Source: Pseudomonadota bacterium
GTDB lineage: Bacteria; Pseudomonadota; Gammaproteobacteria; Xanthomonadales; Rhodanobacteraceae
DNA length: 64,000 nt
Assembly: GCA_029561145.1 (NCBI GenBank)
Contig: JAKQJM010000091.1
Location: 1-64,000, forward strand
Direction of reading: 5' to 3'
Shown here: in pieces, positions 8,990 through 17,982 of the stretch
How positions within the stretch are numbered: position 1 is the stretch's first letter
How the letters are laid out: each line of letters begins with the position of its first letter
The notes under the pieces: model-generated
What the model was told of the DNA's origin: nothing
What the model saw: only the letters and a program-made list of their open reading frames with translations
Database searches by the model: none
Position numbers and translations under genes: made by a program

Positions 8990-10375
8990 CTAGTCGCGTG
9001 TCTTGCCAAGCGCGGCAAGAAGCGCAGCCCGTGGGAGTTTGCCGGTGTCGTTGCGTGGCAGTGCACTGACGATGCGCAACGGGCGAGGCAGGAAGACCGG
9101 GTCAATCGCCCGGCGCAGTTCGGCCAGCAGATCCTTTTCCAGCCTGCCCGGGGCGACAGCCAGCGCGGCGATCCGCTGGATACCGGTGCGGACGCAGCCC
9201 TCGAGCTGAAACACCGCGGCATCGACAACACCGTCCAGGGCCTGCAGGCGTCGCGTGAGATCGGCCAGGGAGGCGCGTTTACCGGCGATTTCAAGCAGAT
9301 CCGCGTTGCGCCCGCGCAGCAGGAATTTGCGTTCGGCGCGCAGCTCGATCAGGTCCTGCAACTGGACGACCTGGGACAGATGATCTGCCCGGACCTCGGT
9401 TCCATCCGGATGCGGACGCAACTCGACGCCTGGATGGATCGACCACGTGTCTTCTCGTGCCGTTCGCCGGTGTCCGATGACGCAGGTTTCGGTTGAGCCG
9501 AACAACTCGATCAGGGGTGCACCGAGGCGTGCCTCTGCCTGTTCGGCCAGTTCCCTTGGCAGGGGCGTGGTTGCTGAGACGATGGCCGCGACCGGAGGCA
9601 GGGCGATTGCGTGTCCAAGCAGGGCGCGCAGGTGCACGGGTGTCGTCACGAGGACGCGCGGCGACGGCATCTGCGACAACGCCTCGGCGATGTCCGCGGG
9701 GAAAAACGGTCGATTCGTGTGTACCGCGAAGTTTCCGAACAGCGGAAGCAGGATCGACATCTCCATGCCATACATGTGTTGCGCAGGAACCGTGGCGACG
9801 ACGCTGATGGTGGCTTCAGCAGGCAATCCGGCCGCGGACGCCAGCACATCGATGTTGAGGCCGCTGCCAATGCGAAAATTTTCGAAGGACTTTGCGTTCG
9901 GCTTGGGCCGCCCCGTGCTGCCCGAGGTGTATCCGATCGCGACTATCTGTCTCGCCCGGATCATTGGCGGGGTGGAGTCCTGAACGCCGGCGTCGGTACC
10001 GAGCTCGGGCAGGCGGACCAGGTCGCCGTGACTGGCGCAGGTCTGTGCGTCACCGAGCAGATAGGTATCGGCATGCGCGCCGCGCACTTCCGCGATGGCC
10101 TGTGCGGTGCGCGCGGCCGGCAGCAGGGTGCTCTGGCCGAGACCAGCAACCGCACAGAAGCTCGCAAGAAACGCATAACGGTCCTCGCAAAGATTGACTG
10201 CGCAGCCGCGCTTCGGCAGCACATCGCCGATGCGGCGAACATCGGCCAGAAATTCGCTGGCACGGATCATTCGGCCGTCACGCCAGGCGACGACGCGGTC
10301 AGGCGTGCAATGCGCGAGCAACGGCCAGAGCCGGGCGAATTCGCCTGACGTGTCCGGTTCGACGACTGCCGACAT
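8990..10375 (-). CDS. AMP-dependent acyl/aryl ligase-like enzyme
   Basis: A 461-residue member of the ANL (AMP-binding) superfamily, which activates a carboxylic acid as acyl-AMP before transfer to CoA or a carrier protein. Visible motifs: YTSGSTGRPK (149-158, phosphate loop), FGSTET, a hinge region LLRGRNADLLEIAGKR, and the C-terminal lysine motif NDTGKLPR. It is shorter than typical acyl-CoA synthetases. The GKR-ASL hinge resembles ligases of aryl polyene/xanthomonadin-type clusters, but no other such gene is present here. The ATG at 10375 is preceded by GGAGGAAGG and lies 10 bp after the tsaC stop, so topA-tsaC-ligase form one transcription unit. The substrate is unknown. Confidence 0.8.
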   Translation of the reverse strand: MSAVVEPDTSGEFARLWPLLAHCTPDRVVAWRDGRMIRASEFLADVRRIGDVLPKRGCAVNLCEDRYAFLASFCAVAGLGQSTLLPAARTAQAIAEVRGAHADTYLLGDAQTCASHGDLVRLPELGTDAGVQDSTPPMIRARQIVAIGYTSGSTGRPKPNAKSFENFRIGSGLNIDVLASAAGLPAEATISVVATVPAQHMYGMEMSILLPLFGNFAVHTNRPFFPADIAEALSQMPSPRVLVTTPVHLRALLGHAIALPPVAAIVSATTPLPRELAEQAEARLGAPLIELFGSTETCVIGHRRTAREDTWSIHPGVELRPHPDGTEVRADHLSQVVQLQDLIELRAERKFLLRGRNADLLEIAGKRASLADLTRRLQALDGVVDAAVFQLEGCVRTGIQRIAALAVAPGRLEKDLLAELRRAIDPVFLPRPLRIVSALPRNDTGKLPRAALLAALGKTRD

Positions 10376-10385
10376 CCTTCCTCCC

Positions 10386-10937
10386 TCAGTGACGCACGAT
10401 ATCCCCGGTGATAGCGTCGCGTATTGACGTCGGTCGCTCAAGTCCCCCGAGTTCGCCGTCGACCATTGCTTCGTCGGGGAGGTCGAGTGCCTTCTGTACC
10501 GAGGCAGCATCCGTGGCGGGAACTTCGCCGTGGCGATTGGCACTGGTCGACACGAGCGCGCCACCAAACCCCCGGCATAACGCGGCCGCGACAGGATGAG
10601 CGGTAATGCGCAATGCGATACCTGCATGCCCACCGGTGATCCATTTCGGCGCGCGATCGCTGGCCGGGAAAATCCAGGTATGCGGCCCGGGCCAGGTTTC
10701 ACGCGCCCGTGCAATGGCCGATTCCGGGCAAAGGCCGATAAAGGTCGAGATCTGGGCGAAATCAGTGCCGATCAGGACCAGGCCCATCTGCATGGCGCGC
10801 TGCTTGATGGCGAGCAGGCGCGTGACGGCGGCCTCGTCGAGCGGATCACACCCGAGGCCCCAGACCGCCTCGGTCGGGTAGGCGATCACGCCGCCGCGCC
10901 GCAGCACGGCGACGGCGCGGGAGATGGCGGGGTTCAT
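10386..10937 (-). CDS. tsaC: Threonylcarbamoyl-AMP synthase (YrdC/Sua5)
   Basis: Makes L-threonylcarbamoyl-AMP from threonine, bicarbonate and ATP, the first step of t6A37 tRNA modification. The 183 residues form a single YrdC domain, close to the 190 of E. coli TsaC. It starts with RGGVIAYPTEAVWGLGCDP, the typical substrate-binding entry, and later has STSANRHGE. Its ATG overlaps the topA stop by one base (TGATG). The dprA-topA-tsaC order is common in gammaproteobacteria. Confidence 0.93.
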   Translation of the reverse strand: MNPAISRAVAVLRRGGVIAYPTEAVWGLGCDPLDEAAVTRLLAIKQRAMQMGLVLIGTDFAQISTFIGLCPESAIARARETWPGPHTWIFPASDRAPKWITGGHAGIALRITAHPVAAALCRGFGGALVSTSANRHGEVPATDAASVQKALDLPDEAMVDGELGGLERPTSIRDAITGDIVRH

Positions 10938-13453
10938 CAGCTCTCGCTTGGAGGTGCAGGTTCAGCGGGCTTGCGGATCGCGGGGACCTTCTTTGCGGCC
11001 TTTTTTGTCGTCGATTTCCTGGCCGCGGTCTTCTTGCTTGCGGTCTTTTTCTTCGCGGCCTTCTTGACCGCAGCCTTCTTCGCTGGCGCTTTCCTGACAG
11101 CAGTCTTCTCGGCGGTCTTCTTGCTCACGGCCTTGCCCTTGGCCGCCTTGCCGAAACCACGCTTGGGCCGGAACGGCGCTGCCGCCAGCAGTTCGACGCA
11201 TTCTGCTTCAGTCAACGAAGGCGGCTCGCGATCCTTCGGGATGCGCGCATTCTTGTCGCCATCGGTGATGTAGGGACCGTAGCGGCCATTGAGGATCTGG
11301 ATGCCGTTGCCGAAGTCCTTGATGATGCGGTTGGCCAGCAGTTCGGCTCGGGCACGCACGAGCTCGAGTGCGCGCGGCAACTCGATCGTGTACGGATCGT
11401 CGTCCTTGCTCAGCGACGCGTAGGTCGAACCGATCTTGACGAAGGGGCCAAAGCGGCCCACCCCGATCACGATGTCCTCGCCTTCCTCCGAGGTGCCCAG
11501 CGTGCGCGGCAGCTTGAACAGCTCAAGCGCTTCCTCGGCAGTAATCGTGTGCATGCTCTGGCCGGGGCGCAGGCTGGCGAACTTCGGCTTGTCCTCGTCT
11601 TCCTTGGTGCCGATCTGGGCGAATGGCCCGTAGCGACCGAGGCGGACCGATAGCGGCTTGCCGGATTTCGGGTCTTCGCCGAGTACGCGGCTGCCGCTCG
11701 CTTCGGATTTGTCGACGGTCTCGATCTTCTCGTCGATCTGCGCCTTGAACGGTTTCCAGAAACGACTCAGCAATGGAACCCAGTCTTCTTCGCCGCGACT
11801 GACCGCATCGAGCTCATCTTCGAGCTTGGCGGTGAAATCGTAATCGACATAACGAGCGAAGTGTCCGGCCAGGAAGCGGCCGACGGCTCGACCGACATCG
11901 GTTGGCTTGAAGCGCCGGCTGTCGAGTATCACGTATTCGCGATTGAGCAGGACCTGGATGATGCTGGCGTACGTCGATGGACGGCCGATTCCGTATTCCT
12001 CAAGCGCCTTGACCAGACTGGCTTCAGAAAAACGCGGCGGTGGTTCGGTGAAATGCTGATCGGTGAGAATGTCGCGCAGCGGAACAGCCTCGCCGACCTT
12101 CATGATCGGCAGCTTGCGTGCCTCATCCTCATCCTCGGCCGCTTTCTGGTCGCGACCTTCCTCATAGACGGCAAGGAAGCCCGGATCGATGACGGTCGTG
12201 CCGGTGGCGCGAAACGCCGCATCCGGTCCACACGGGAAGTCGACCGAGACGGTGTTCAGGGTGGCATGCTGCATCTGGCTGGCGACCGTGCGCTTCCAGA
12301 TCAACTCATACAATTTGGCGTGATCGGGAGAGAGAAACGCGGCGACGCGCTTCGGCGTCAGCGCAGCCGAGGTCGGCCGGATCGCCTCGTGCGCTTCCTG
12401 TGCGTTCTTCGATTTCGATTTGTAGACGTTGGCCTGCTCGGGCAAGGCCTGGCGACCGAATTCGCGCACGATCACCTCGCGCAGTTCACCGGTGGCTTCT
12501 TCCGAGATCGACACCGAGTCGGTTCGCATGTAGGTGATCAGGCCGACCACGCCCTCGTCGCCGATCGCGATTCCCTCGTAGAGTTGCTGGGCGAGGCGCA
12601 TCGTCCGGCTGGTCGCATAGCCGAGTTTGCGCGCGGCCTCCTGTTGCAAGGTCGACGTAGTGAACGGCGCCGACGGCCGACGCTTGCGTTCCTTCGACTG
12701 GACTTCGCCGACGACCAGGCGACCTTGCGCGGCCTTGTGCAAGGCATTGCGTGCGGCATGCGCATCGTCGGCATTGGTCAGGTCGAACTGCTCGAACTTC
12801 TTGTTGTTGAGCTTGAGCAGGCGCGCCTTGAAGGCCTGGTCCGGATGGGCCAGATCGGCTTCGATGGTCCAGTATTCGCGCGGGATGAAGGCCTCGATCT
12901 CTTCCTCGCGTTCGACGATCATGCGCAAGGCCGGCGATTGCACGCGACCAGCGGAAAGTCCGCGCTGGACCTTGCGCCAGAGTACCGGCGACAGATTGAA
13001 GCCGACCAGATAGTCCAGCGCGCGACGCGCTTGCTGGGCGTTGACCAGCTCCATCGACAACTGACGCGGGTTGGCGACGGCCTCCTTGATCGCGCGCGGG
13101 GTGATCTCGGAGAAGACAACACGGTGCACCGTCTTGCCCTTGAGCAGTTTCTTCTCGCGCAGGATTTCGGCGATATGCCAGGAAATCGCCTCGCCTTCGC
13201 GGTCAAGGTCGGTCGCCAGATAGAGGGAGTCGGCTTGCTTGATCGCCTTGACGATCGCGTCGACGTGCTTCTCGTTCTTCTCGATCAGGTCGTAGTTCAT
13301 CGCGAAATCGCGATCGGGATCGACGGCGCCCTCTTTCGGCACGAGGTCGCGCACATGCCCATACGAGGCGAGGACCTGAAAGTCCTTGCCGAGGTATTTG
13401 TTGATCGTCTTGGCCTTGGCAGGCGATTCGACGATAAGCAGGTTCTTGGCCAT
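10937..13453 (-). CDS. topA: DNA topoisomerase I, Lys-rich tail
   Basis: Type IA topoisomerase of 838 residues that relaxes negative supercoils. It begins with the Toprim domain (NLLIVESPAKAKTINKYLG, and TDLDREGEAISWHI with the acidic metal residues). The catalytic tyrosine lies in GLITYMRTDSVSIS. After the core come at least two topoisomerase C-terminal repeats (GRYGPF motifs). The last 60 or so residues are an Ala/Lys-rich tail (KKAAVKKAAKK-like). The zinc fingers of E. coli TopA are not seen. The Lys tail resembles that of mycobacterial TopA, where it aids processivity; the same role here is inferred. The likely promoter is the TATAGT at 13641-13646. Confidence 0.95.
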   Translation of the reverse strand: MAKNLLIVESPAKAKTINKYLGKDFQVLASYGHVRDLVPKEGAVDPDRDFAMNYDLIEKNEKHVDAIVKAIKQADSLYLATDLDREGEAISWHIAEILREKKLLKGKTVHRVVFSEITPRAIKEAVANPRQLSMELVNAQQARRALDYLVGFNLSPVLWRKVQRGLSAGRVQSPALRMIVEREEEIEAFIPREYWTIEADLAHPDQAFKARLLKLNNKKFEQFDLTNADDAHAARNALHKAAQGRLVVGEVQSKERKRRPSAPFTTSTLQQEAARKLGYATSRTMRLAQQLYEGIAIGDEGVVGLITYMRTDSVSISEEATGELREVIVREFGRQALPEQANVYKSKSKNAQEAHEAIRPTSAALTPKRVAAFLSPDHAKLYELIWKRTVASQMQHATLNTVSVDFPCGPDAAFRATGTTVIDPGFLAVYEEGRDQKAAEDEDEARKLPIMKVGEAVPLRDILTDQHFTEPPPRFSEASLVKALEEYGIGRPSTYASIIQVLLNREYVILDSRRFKPTDVGRAVGRFLAGHFARYVDYDFTAKLEDELDAVSRGEEDWVPLLSRFWKPFKAQIDEKIETVDKSEASGSRVLGEDPKSGKPLSVRLGRYGPFAQIGTKEDEDKPKFASLRPGQSMHTITAEEALELFKLPRTLGTSEEGEDIVIGVGRFGPFVKIGSTYASLSKDDDPYTIELPRALELVRARAELLANRIIKDFGNGIQILNGRYGPYITDGDKNARIPKDREPPSLTEAECVELLAAAPFRPKRGFGKAAKGKAVSKKTAEKTAVRKAPAKKAAVKKAAKKKTASKKTAARKSTTKKAAKKVPAIRKPAEPAPPSES

Positions 13454-13640
13454 GGTGCGGTCCTTGCCGCCGGTGTCCGCAGGGCTCCAATGGAGCTGAC
13501 AGGCGGATGATTTTTCAGGGATGGAACCAGATGTCGCTTATTCAGGAAGACATACGGGTTCTCGGACTGTCAAGCCCGGGCGACCGGACGGAAGCCCGGT
13601 TCGCCTCGAATTGACGCCCGAACGGTCCCGAAGGCGGCGC

Positions 13641-13646
13641 ACTATA
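13641..13646 (-). promoter_or_regulatory. Candidate -10 box for topA operon
   Basis: Read on the minus strand the bases are TATAGT, in the only gap from which topA could be transcribed. No good -35 sits 16-18 bp upstream. The rest of this 262-bp gap between topA and dprA shows no gene. Confidence 0.4.
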
Positions 13647-13715
13647 ACCAATCATGGCGTGGTGCGGATTGCGGCAAGCGTGCTCTTCGTCGCATCAGGC
13701 ACTCGCCAAAACGGT

Positions 13716-14876
13716 TCAGCCGGCAGCAAGTCGTGTGTACGTACCGGCGCGTGTCGAGCAGACCTCGCCATCGAGTTCCAGCACCAACAGCATGGAAGAC
13801 AGCGCGGCGATGCCAAATCCGGTGCGCTCGCCGAGCACGTCGAGGCCGATCTCGTCATGGCCCATGGCGGCGAGCAGACGGATGTAGTCAGGGTCGCGGA
13901 CGCGAGCGCCGTCCGATGAGTCGTCCTTGCCGCCGAAGTCGTGTTCGTTCCGGGGGTGCAACACGGCGCGCAATCGATCGGCCAGGGCGATCGCCTGGGT
14001 CGAGAGTTCGCCAATGATCTCCTCGGCGGTCTCGGTCAGGCGCGCGCCATCGCGGATCAGTTGGTGGCAGCCGCGGGCCAGCGGGTTGTTGATCGAGCCG
14101 GGAATCGCGAACACCTCGCGACCCTGCTCGCTGGCATATCGCGCCGTGATCAGCGAACCGGACTTGAGTCCGGCTTCGACAACGAGCGTGCCGAGCGCCA
14201 AGCCCGAAATGATCCGGTTGCGACGCGGGAAATGTTCAGCCTTGCCTGGCGTGCCTGGTGGAAATTCGCTGACCAGGGCGCCTCGCTCCGCGATCCGTGC
14301 GGCAAGGGCCTGGTGTTTTCGCGGGTAGACGAGGTCGGGGCCCGTGCCGAGCACGGCAACTGTCGGACATCCGGCGTCGAGCGCAGCCTCGTGGGCGGCG
14401 CCATCAATGCCATCAGCCATGCCGCTGGTCACCGTGAATCCCGCCTGCGCCAGCGCGCGCGAAAAGCGTCGCGTCGTGGCGATGCCGTTTGCGCTGGCAC
14501 TGCGGCTGCCGACCATCGCGACCTGCGGCATCCACAGCAGACTGGCGTCACCGACCACGAAGAGGGCGGCAGGGGCGCCCGGGATCTCTCGCAGCAGGGA
14601 CGGAAAATCGGGGTCCTCCCAGCCGAGCAGGTGATGCTGCGGTTGCCCGAGCCAGTCGAGATCCGCTTCGATGCGCGCAGCATCGGGAGCGTCGAGCCAG
14701 CGTCTCGTATCCTCGCCCAGATCGTTGGCAGGTCGGCCGCCACGCAAATGCAACAAAGCCCGCTCGGCGCTGCCGTGCTGGGCAATCAGTCCGCGCAGCG
14801 CAGCCGGGCCGATGCCGGGGGCACGCAGGAGAATCAACCAGGCTTCCTTGGCCATTGGCGACGTCCGTGAATTCAT
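13716..14876 (-). CDS. dprA: DNA-processing protein DprA
   Basis: A single-strand-DNA-binding protein that loads RecA during natural transformation. The 386 residues have an N-terminal SAM-like region (PGIGPAALRGL), the Rossmann/LOG core (VGSRSAS, SGMADGIDGAAHEAAL, GTGPDLVYPRKH, SEFPPGTPG) and a C-terminal winged-helix segment (about 325-386). An ATG (MNSR) and a second Met at residue 8 (MAKEAW) are both possible starts. The neighbour smg (DUF494), normally between dprA and topA, is missing here. Confidence 0.93.
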   Translation of the reverse strand: MNSRTSPMAKEAWLILLRAPGIGPAALRGLIAQHGSAERALLHLRGGRPANDLGEDTRRWLDAPDAARIEADLDWLGQPQHHLLGWEDPDFPSLLREIPGAPAALFVVGDASLLWMPQVAMVGSRSASANGIATTRRFSRALAQAGFTVTSGMADGIDGAAHEAALDAGCPTVAVLGTGPDLVYPRKHQALAARIAERGALVSEFPPGTPGKAEHFPRRNRIISGLALGTLVVEAGLKSGSLITARYASEQGREVFAIPGSINNPLARGCHQLIRDGARLTETAEEIIGELSTQAIALADRLRAVLHPRNEHDFGGKDDSSDGARVRDPDYIRLLAAMGHDEIGLDVLGERTGFGIAALSSMLLVLELDGEVCSTRAGTYTRLAAG

Positions 14877-14907
14877 CAGGTGCGCCAGTCTAGCGAATCC
14901 GCAGACG

Positions 14908-14937
14908 AAAACGGCGCGGTGTCGTCCACCGCGCCGT
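14908..14937 (-). terminator. Terminator downstream of the LysM gene
   Basis: A perfect 11-bp stem, 14911-14921 with 14927-14937, with a 5-base loop. On the minus strand it is followed by TTTTCG. It separates the LysM gene from dprA, which must then have its own promoter; TAGACT at 14887-14892 is a candidate -10. Confidence 0.8.
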
Positions 14938-14966
14938 GTGCGAAATACCGGATGCCTTGCGGAGCG

Positions 14967-16124
14967 CTAGGGCGTCGTGTCCGGATCGTGCATGAAGTCA
15001 CCCATCTGCACCGGGCGCACGCTGTCCATGACCAGCGCATAGCTGACCCGCTTGAAGGTCCGGAACACCATGACGTGCCCGATGAATTCAGGTGGCAGCT
15101 GGACCTTGGAATCCCGCGGGTTGAAGAACGCGCGCGTCTTTCCCTTCGGGTAGTCGGTATCGTCGTGGACGGTCTCGCCGTCCTTGTACACCGAGTAGGT
15201 CGTGCCGTTGTCGACTCCGTCCTCGCTGCCGCGCGAAAGCGCGACCACCTGCAGCGGACCGACCGAATTCAGTGCGTCGGTGAATGCAATGACGAGCATG
15301 TTGTCGGGCGCACTGGCCGGTGGATGCGGAACGAACTGGTCGTCATACGGTTTCGTGTCGAGCGGCAGGATGTAATCGCCCTCGCGCACCTCGAAGTCGG
15401 AATAGGTCACGAGTGCCGACGTCGGACTGCCTGCACGGGTGACCTGCAGGGTGCCGAACTCGAGCACTTCGTAGCCCAGGAAACGCACGCGCCCCTTGAA
15501 GCTCAGTTCGTGTGGGCCGTGGCGCCACAGCATGCTCTTGCGGCCATCACGGCCATCGCGTTCCTGGCGATAGGTTTCGCGGACCTCGCCTTCCTCCTCG
15601 GGGGGCATGTCGTAATAGCGCCCCATCGGACGAACGACGGCGAACTGCTCGCCGACGGCAGCGTCAAGACCACTGACATAGACGAGCTGCCCGGTCGTGC
15701 CGCGCAGCCGGTTTTCCTCGATTGCGAGCACGTGCGGGGCGTGGCGGATCACGTCCTCGTCGACGATGCGCGTGTTCTTGAGGAACTGCTTGACCGCGGA
15801 AAGCGGAATCGGCTTGACCGCGTCGGCGAGCGAAGTCGCGCGGGCATGCGGTCCGATCGAACCATCGCCATGGCTGACGCCATCACCGGACAGGATCAGT
15901 TCGTCCCCCGGATAGATAAGGTGCGGATTGCGCACCTTGCCGTTCAGGTGCCAGATCTCGGGCCAGTGCCAAGGCTTGATCAGGAACTTGGCGGAGATCC
16001 CCCACAGCGTGTCGCCCTTCTGGACGATATATCGATGCGGCGCGTTCTCGGCCCATTGCTGGGCAGCGAAAACCGAAACCGTGAGCAGGAGTCCAGCAGA
16101 AATCGAAAGTAGTTTTTTAAGCAT
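14967..16124 (-). CDS. LysM-domain secreted protein
   Basis: A 385-residue exported protein of the LysM family that lies beside dprA in this order. It has a signal peptide (1-21, MLKKLLSISAGLLLTVSVFA). One LysM domain at about 30-78 contains YIVQKGDTLWGIS and HLIYPGDELIL, predicted to bind peptidoglycan. About 300 residues without a recognised catalytic domain follow. The ATG at 16124 is preferred over an upstream TTG in frame because it begins the signal peptide directly. It is divergent from def and probably periplasmic. Confidence 0.9.
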   Translation of the reverse strand: MLKKLLSISAGLLLTVSVFAAQQWAENAPHRYIVQKGDTLWGISAKFLIKPWHWPEIWHLNGKVRNPHLIYPGDELILSGDGVSHGDGSIGPHARATSLADAVKPIPLSAVKQFLKNTRIVDEDVIRHAPHVLAIEENRLRGTTGQLVYVSGLDAAVGEQFAVVRPMGRYYDMPPEEEGEVRETYRQERDGRDGRKSMLWRHGPHELSFKGRVRFLGYEVLEFGTLQVTRAGSPTSALVTYSDFEVREGDYILPLDTKPYDDQFVPHPPASAPDNMLVIAFTDALNSVGPLQVVALSRGSEDGVDNGTTYSVYKDGETVHDDTDYPKGKTRAFFNPRDSKVQLPPEFIGHVMVFRTFKRVSYALVMDSVRPVQMGDFMHDPDTTP

Positions 16125-16503
16125 GGCTGCCAATTACCTGATTCCCCTATGGCTTTGGCGAGTGTATAGGAAACTTTAACCTGAGAAAACGACCTCCTGC
16201 CGGAAACCTGAACCTCGTCGCAAACCTCGTCTTCCGGCCGGCTTGAACCGTGGCTCGGCGCCACGCTGGTGCGATGCGCCGCCGATGTCCGGTTTCCGCT
16301 GGCCGAACTGCCGCGGATCGGCGCCAGGTTGATCGCCGCGGGCTGCGATTCTGGCCCGGATTCGAATCCGCAGGCCCCTGTCGATTCGCCCCTAGACCTT
16401 GAAACGCGTAGACTTTTGCGCTCCGGCGCGGCTTGCCTGCCGAGCTGCCGACCCAACATTCGTACTTGCCGCAATCACGCCCATCGTTTTCCGGATCCAT
16501 GCC
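16125..16503. other. Divergent control region between LysM gene and def
   Basis: 379 bp without a credible gene. TATACA on the minus strand at 16163-16168 is a possible -10 for the LysM gene, with no clear -35. No recognisable promoter was found for the def-fmt-rsmB operon. Confidence 0.35.
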
Positions 16504-17028
16504 ATGAGCCTGCTACCCATCCTCGAATTCCCCGACCCGCGCCTGCGCACCAAGGCGCTGCCGGTCACGAAGTTTGATGCGGCGCTGAAAAAACTGGCTG
16601 ACGACATGCTGCAGACCATGTACGAGGCGCCGGGTATTGGCCTGGCCGCGTCCCAGGTCGATCGGCATATCCAGATGCTCGTGCTTGACGTGTCCGAGGA
16701 AAAGAACGCGCCGATGATCATCGTCAACCCGCGCATCGTCGAACGCGAGGGCAGCGAGACTTGCCAGGAAGGCTGCCTGTCCGTGCCCGGTATCTTCGCC
16801 GACGTTGATCGTGCCGAGCGCATCCGCATCGCCGCCCAGGATGTCAAAGGAATGCCGATCGAACTGGCAGCCGATGGCCTGCTGGCAGTCTGCATCCAGC
16901 ATGAGATGGATCATCTGGTCGGCAAGCTGTTCGTCGATTATCTCTCGCCGCTCAAGCGCGAAATGGTGCGCAAGAAGCTCGAGAAGCAGCGGCGTCACGC
17001 CGAGCCGGCACTGACTGCCAGCGCCTGA
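16504..17028 (+). CDS. def: Peptide deformylase
   Basis: Removes the N-formyl group from nascent proteins. It is 174 residues long. All three metal and active-site motifs are intact: GIGLAASQ (44-51), EGCLS with metal ligand C91, and HEMDH with H133, catalytic E134 and H137. The ATG at 16504 gives the family N-terminus ([10 protein letters not shown]); the frame is open further upstream without resemblance. It is the first gene of the def-fmt-rsmB-DUF4390-ntrY run, all within a few bases or overlapping. Confidence 0.97.
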   Translation: MSLLPILEFPDPRLRTKALPVTKFDAALKKLADDMLQTMYEAPGIGLAASQVDRHIQMLVLDVSEEKNAPMIIVNPRIVEREGSETCQEGCLSVPGIFADVDRAERIRIAAQDVKGMPIELAADGLLAVCIQHEMDHLVGKLFVDYLSPLKREMVRKKLEKQRRHAEPALTASA

Positions 17029-17031
17029 TCC

Positions 17032-17982
17032 ATGTCCGCGCGACCGCGTGTGGTGTTCGCGGGAACGCCGGATTTCGCCGTGGCCAGCCTCCACGCCTGC
17101 GTGGACGCGGCGGTTGACGTCGTCGCCGTCTATACACAGCCGGATCGGCCGGCGGGGCGCGGTCGCAAGCTCTGTCCCAGTCCGGTAAAGCGGGCGGCGC
17201 TTGATGCCGGGCTCAGCGTCGAGCAGCCGGAATCGTTTCGCCCGGTTCAGGTGCGCCGCCGTCTGGCCGACCTTGCCCCGGACCTGGTCGTCGTTGTCGC
17301 CTATGGCCTGATCCTGTCGCGCTCGGTACTCGCGATCCCTCGACTCGGTTGCTGGAATGTGCATGCCTCGCTGCTGCCTCGATGGCGCGGTGCGGCGCCA
17401 ATCCAGCGTGCGATCCTTGCCGGGGACGCCGAGACCGGCGTCGATCTCATGCAGATGGAGGCAGGGCTCGATACCGGCCCGGTCCTGCTCGAACGGCGCA
17501 CGCCAATCCGCTCGGATGAAACCGGGGGCAGCCTGCACGATCGCCTGGCCGCACTCGGCGCCGCGTTGCTGGCCGAGGCTCTTGACCGCGTCATCAAGGG
17601 GACTCTCCCCGAGCCGAAGGAACAAGCCGGGAGCGGCATCGCCTACGCCCACAAACTCGACAAGAGCGAGGCAATCCTGGATTGGCGCGAGCCGGCGGTT
17701 GCGCTGGAGCGCAAGGTGCGCGCTTTCAATCCATGGCCGGTCGCGGAGACCGTGCTGGGCGGAGAGCGCCTGCGCGTCTGGTCGGCCATGGCGCTTGGCG
17801 GCCGTCCTGCGCTGCCTGGTACCGTGATTGCGGTGAGTCCGGCCGGTATCGATGTCGCCTGTGGCGAGGGCCAGCTCCGCATCACCGCGATCCAGCGCGA
17901 CGGCGGCAAGCGCATGTCGGTCAGTGACTGGCTCAATGCACGTCCCGGCCTCGTCGATACCTTGCCCGGGTCCGCAACATGA
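17032..17982 (+). CDS. fmt: Methionyl-tRNA formyltransferase
   Basis: Formylates the initiator Met-tRNA using 10-formyltetrahydrofolate. The 316 residues match the usual length of about 315. Motifs: FAGTPDFA near the N-terminus and [17 protein letters not shown], carrying the conserved active-site Asn-His region. The C-terminal OB-like tRNA-binding domain covers about 205-316. It starts 3 bp after the def stop and overlaps rsmB by 4 bases (ATGA). Confidence 0.97.
   Translation: MSARPRVVFAGTPDFAVASLHACVDAAVDVVAVYTQPDRPAGRGRKLCPSPVKRAALDAGLSVEQPESFRPVQVRRRLADLAPDLVVVVAYGLILSRSVLAIPRLGCWNVHASLLPRWRGAAPIQRAILAGDAETGVDLMQMEAGLDTGPVLLERRTPIRSDETGGSLHDRLAALGAALLAEALDRVIKGTLPEPKEQAGSGIAYAHKLDKSEAILDWREPAVALERKVRAFNPWPVAETVLGGERLRVWSAMALGGRPALPGTVIAVSPAGIDVACGEGQLRITAIQRDGGKRMSVSDWLNARPGLVDTLPGSAT

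Noticed and set aside
11861..13510. 549-codon plus-strand frame opposite topA
   Set aside because: Mirror frame of topA produced by high GC codon use; topA has all family motifs.
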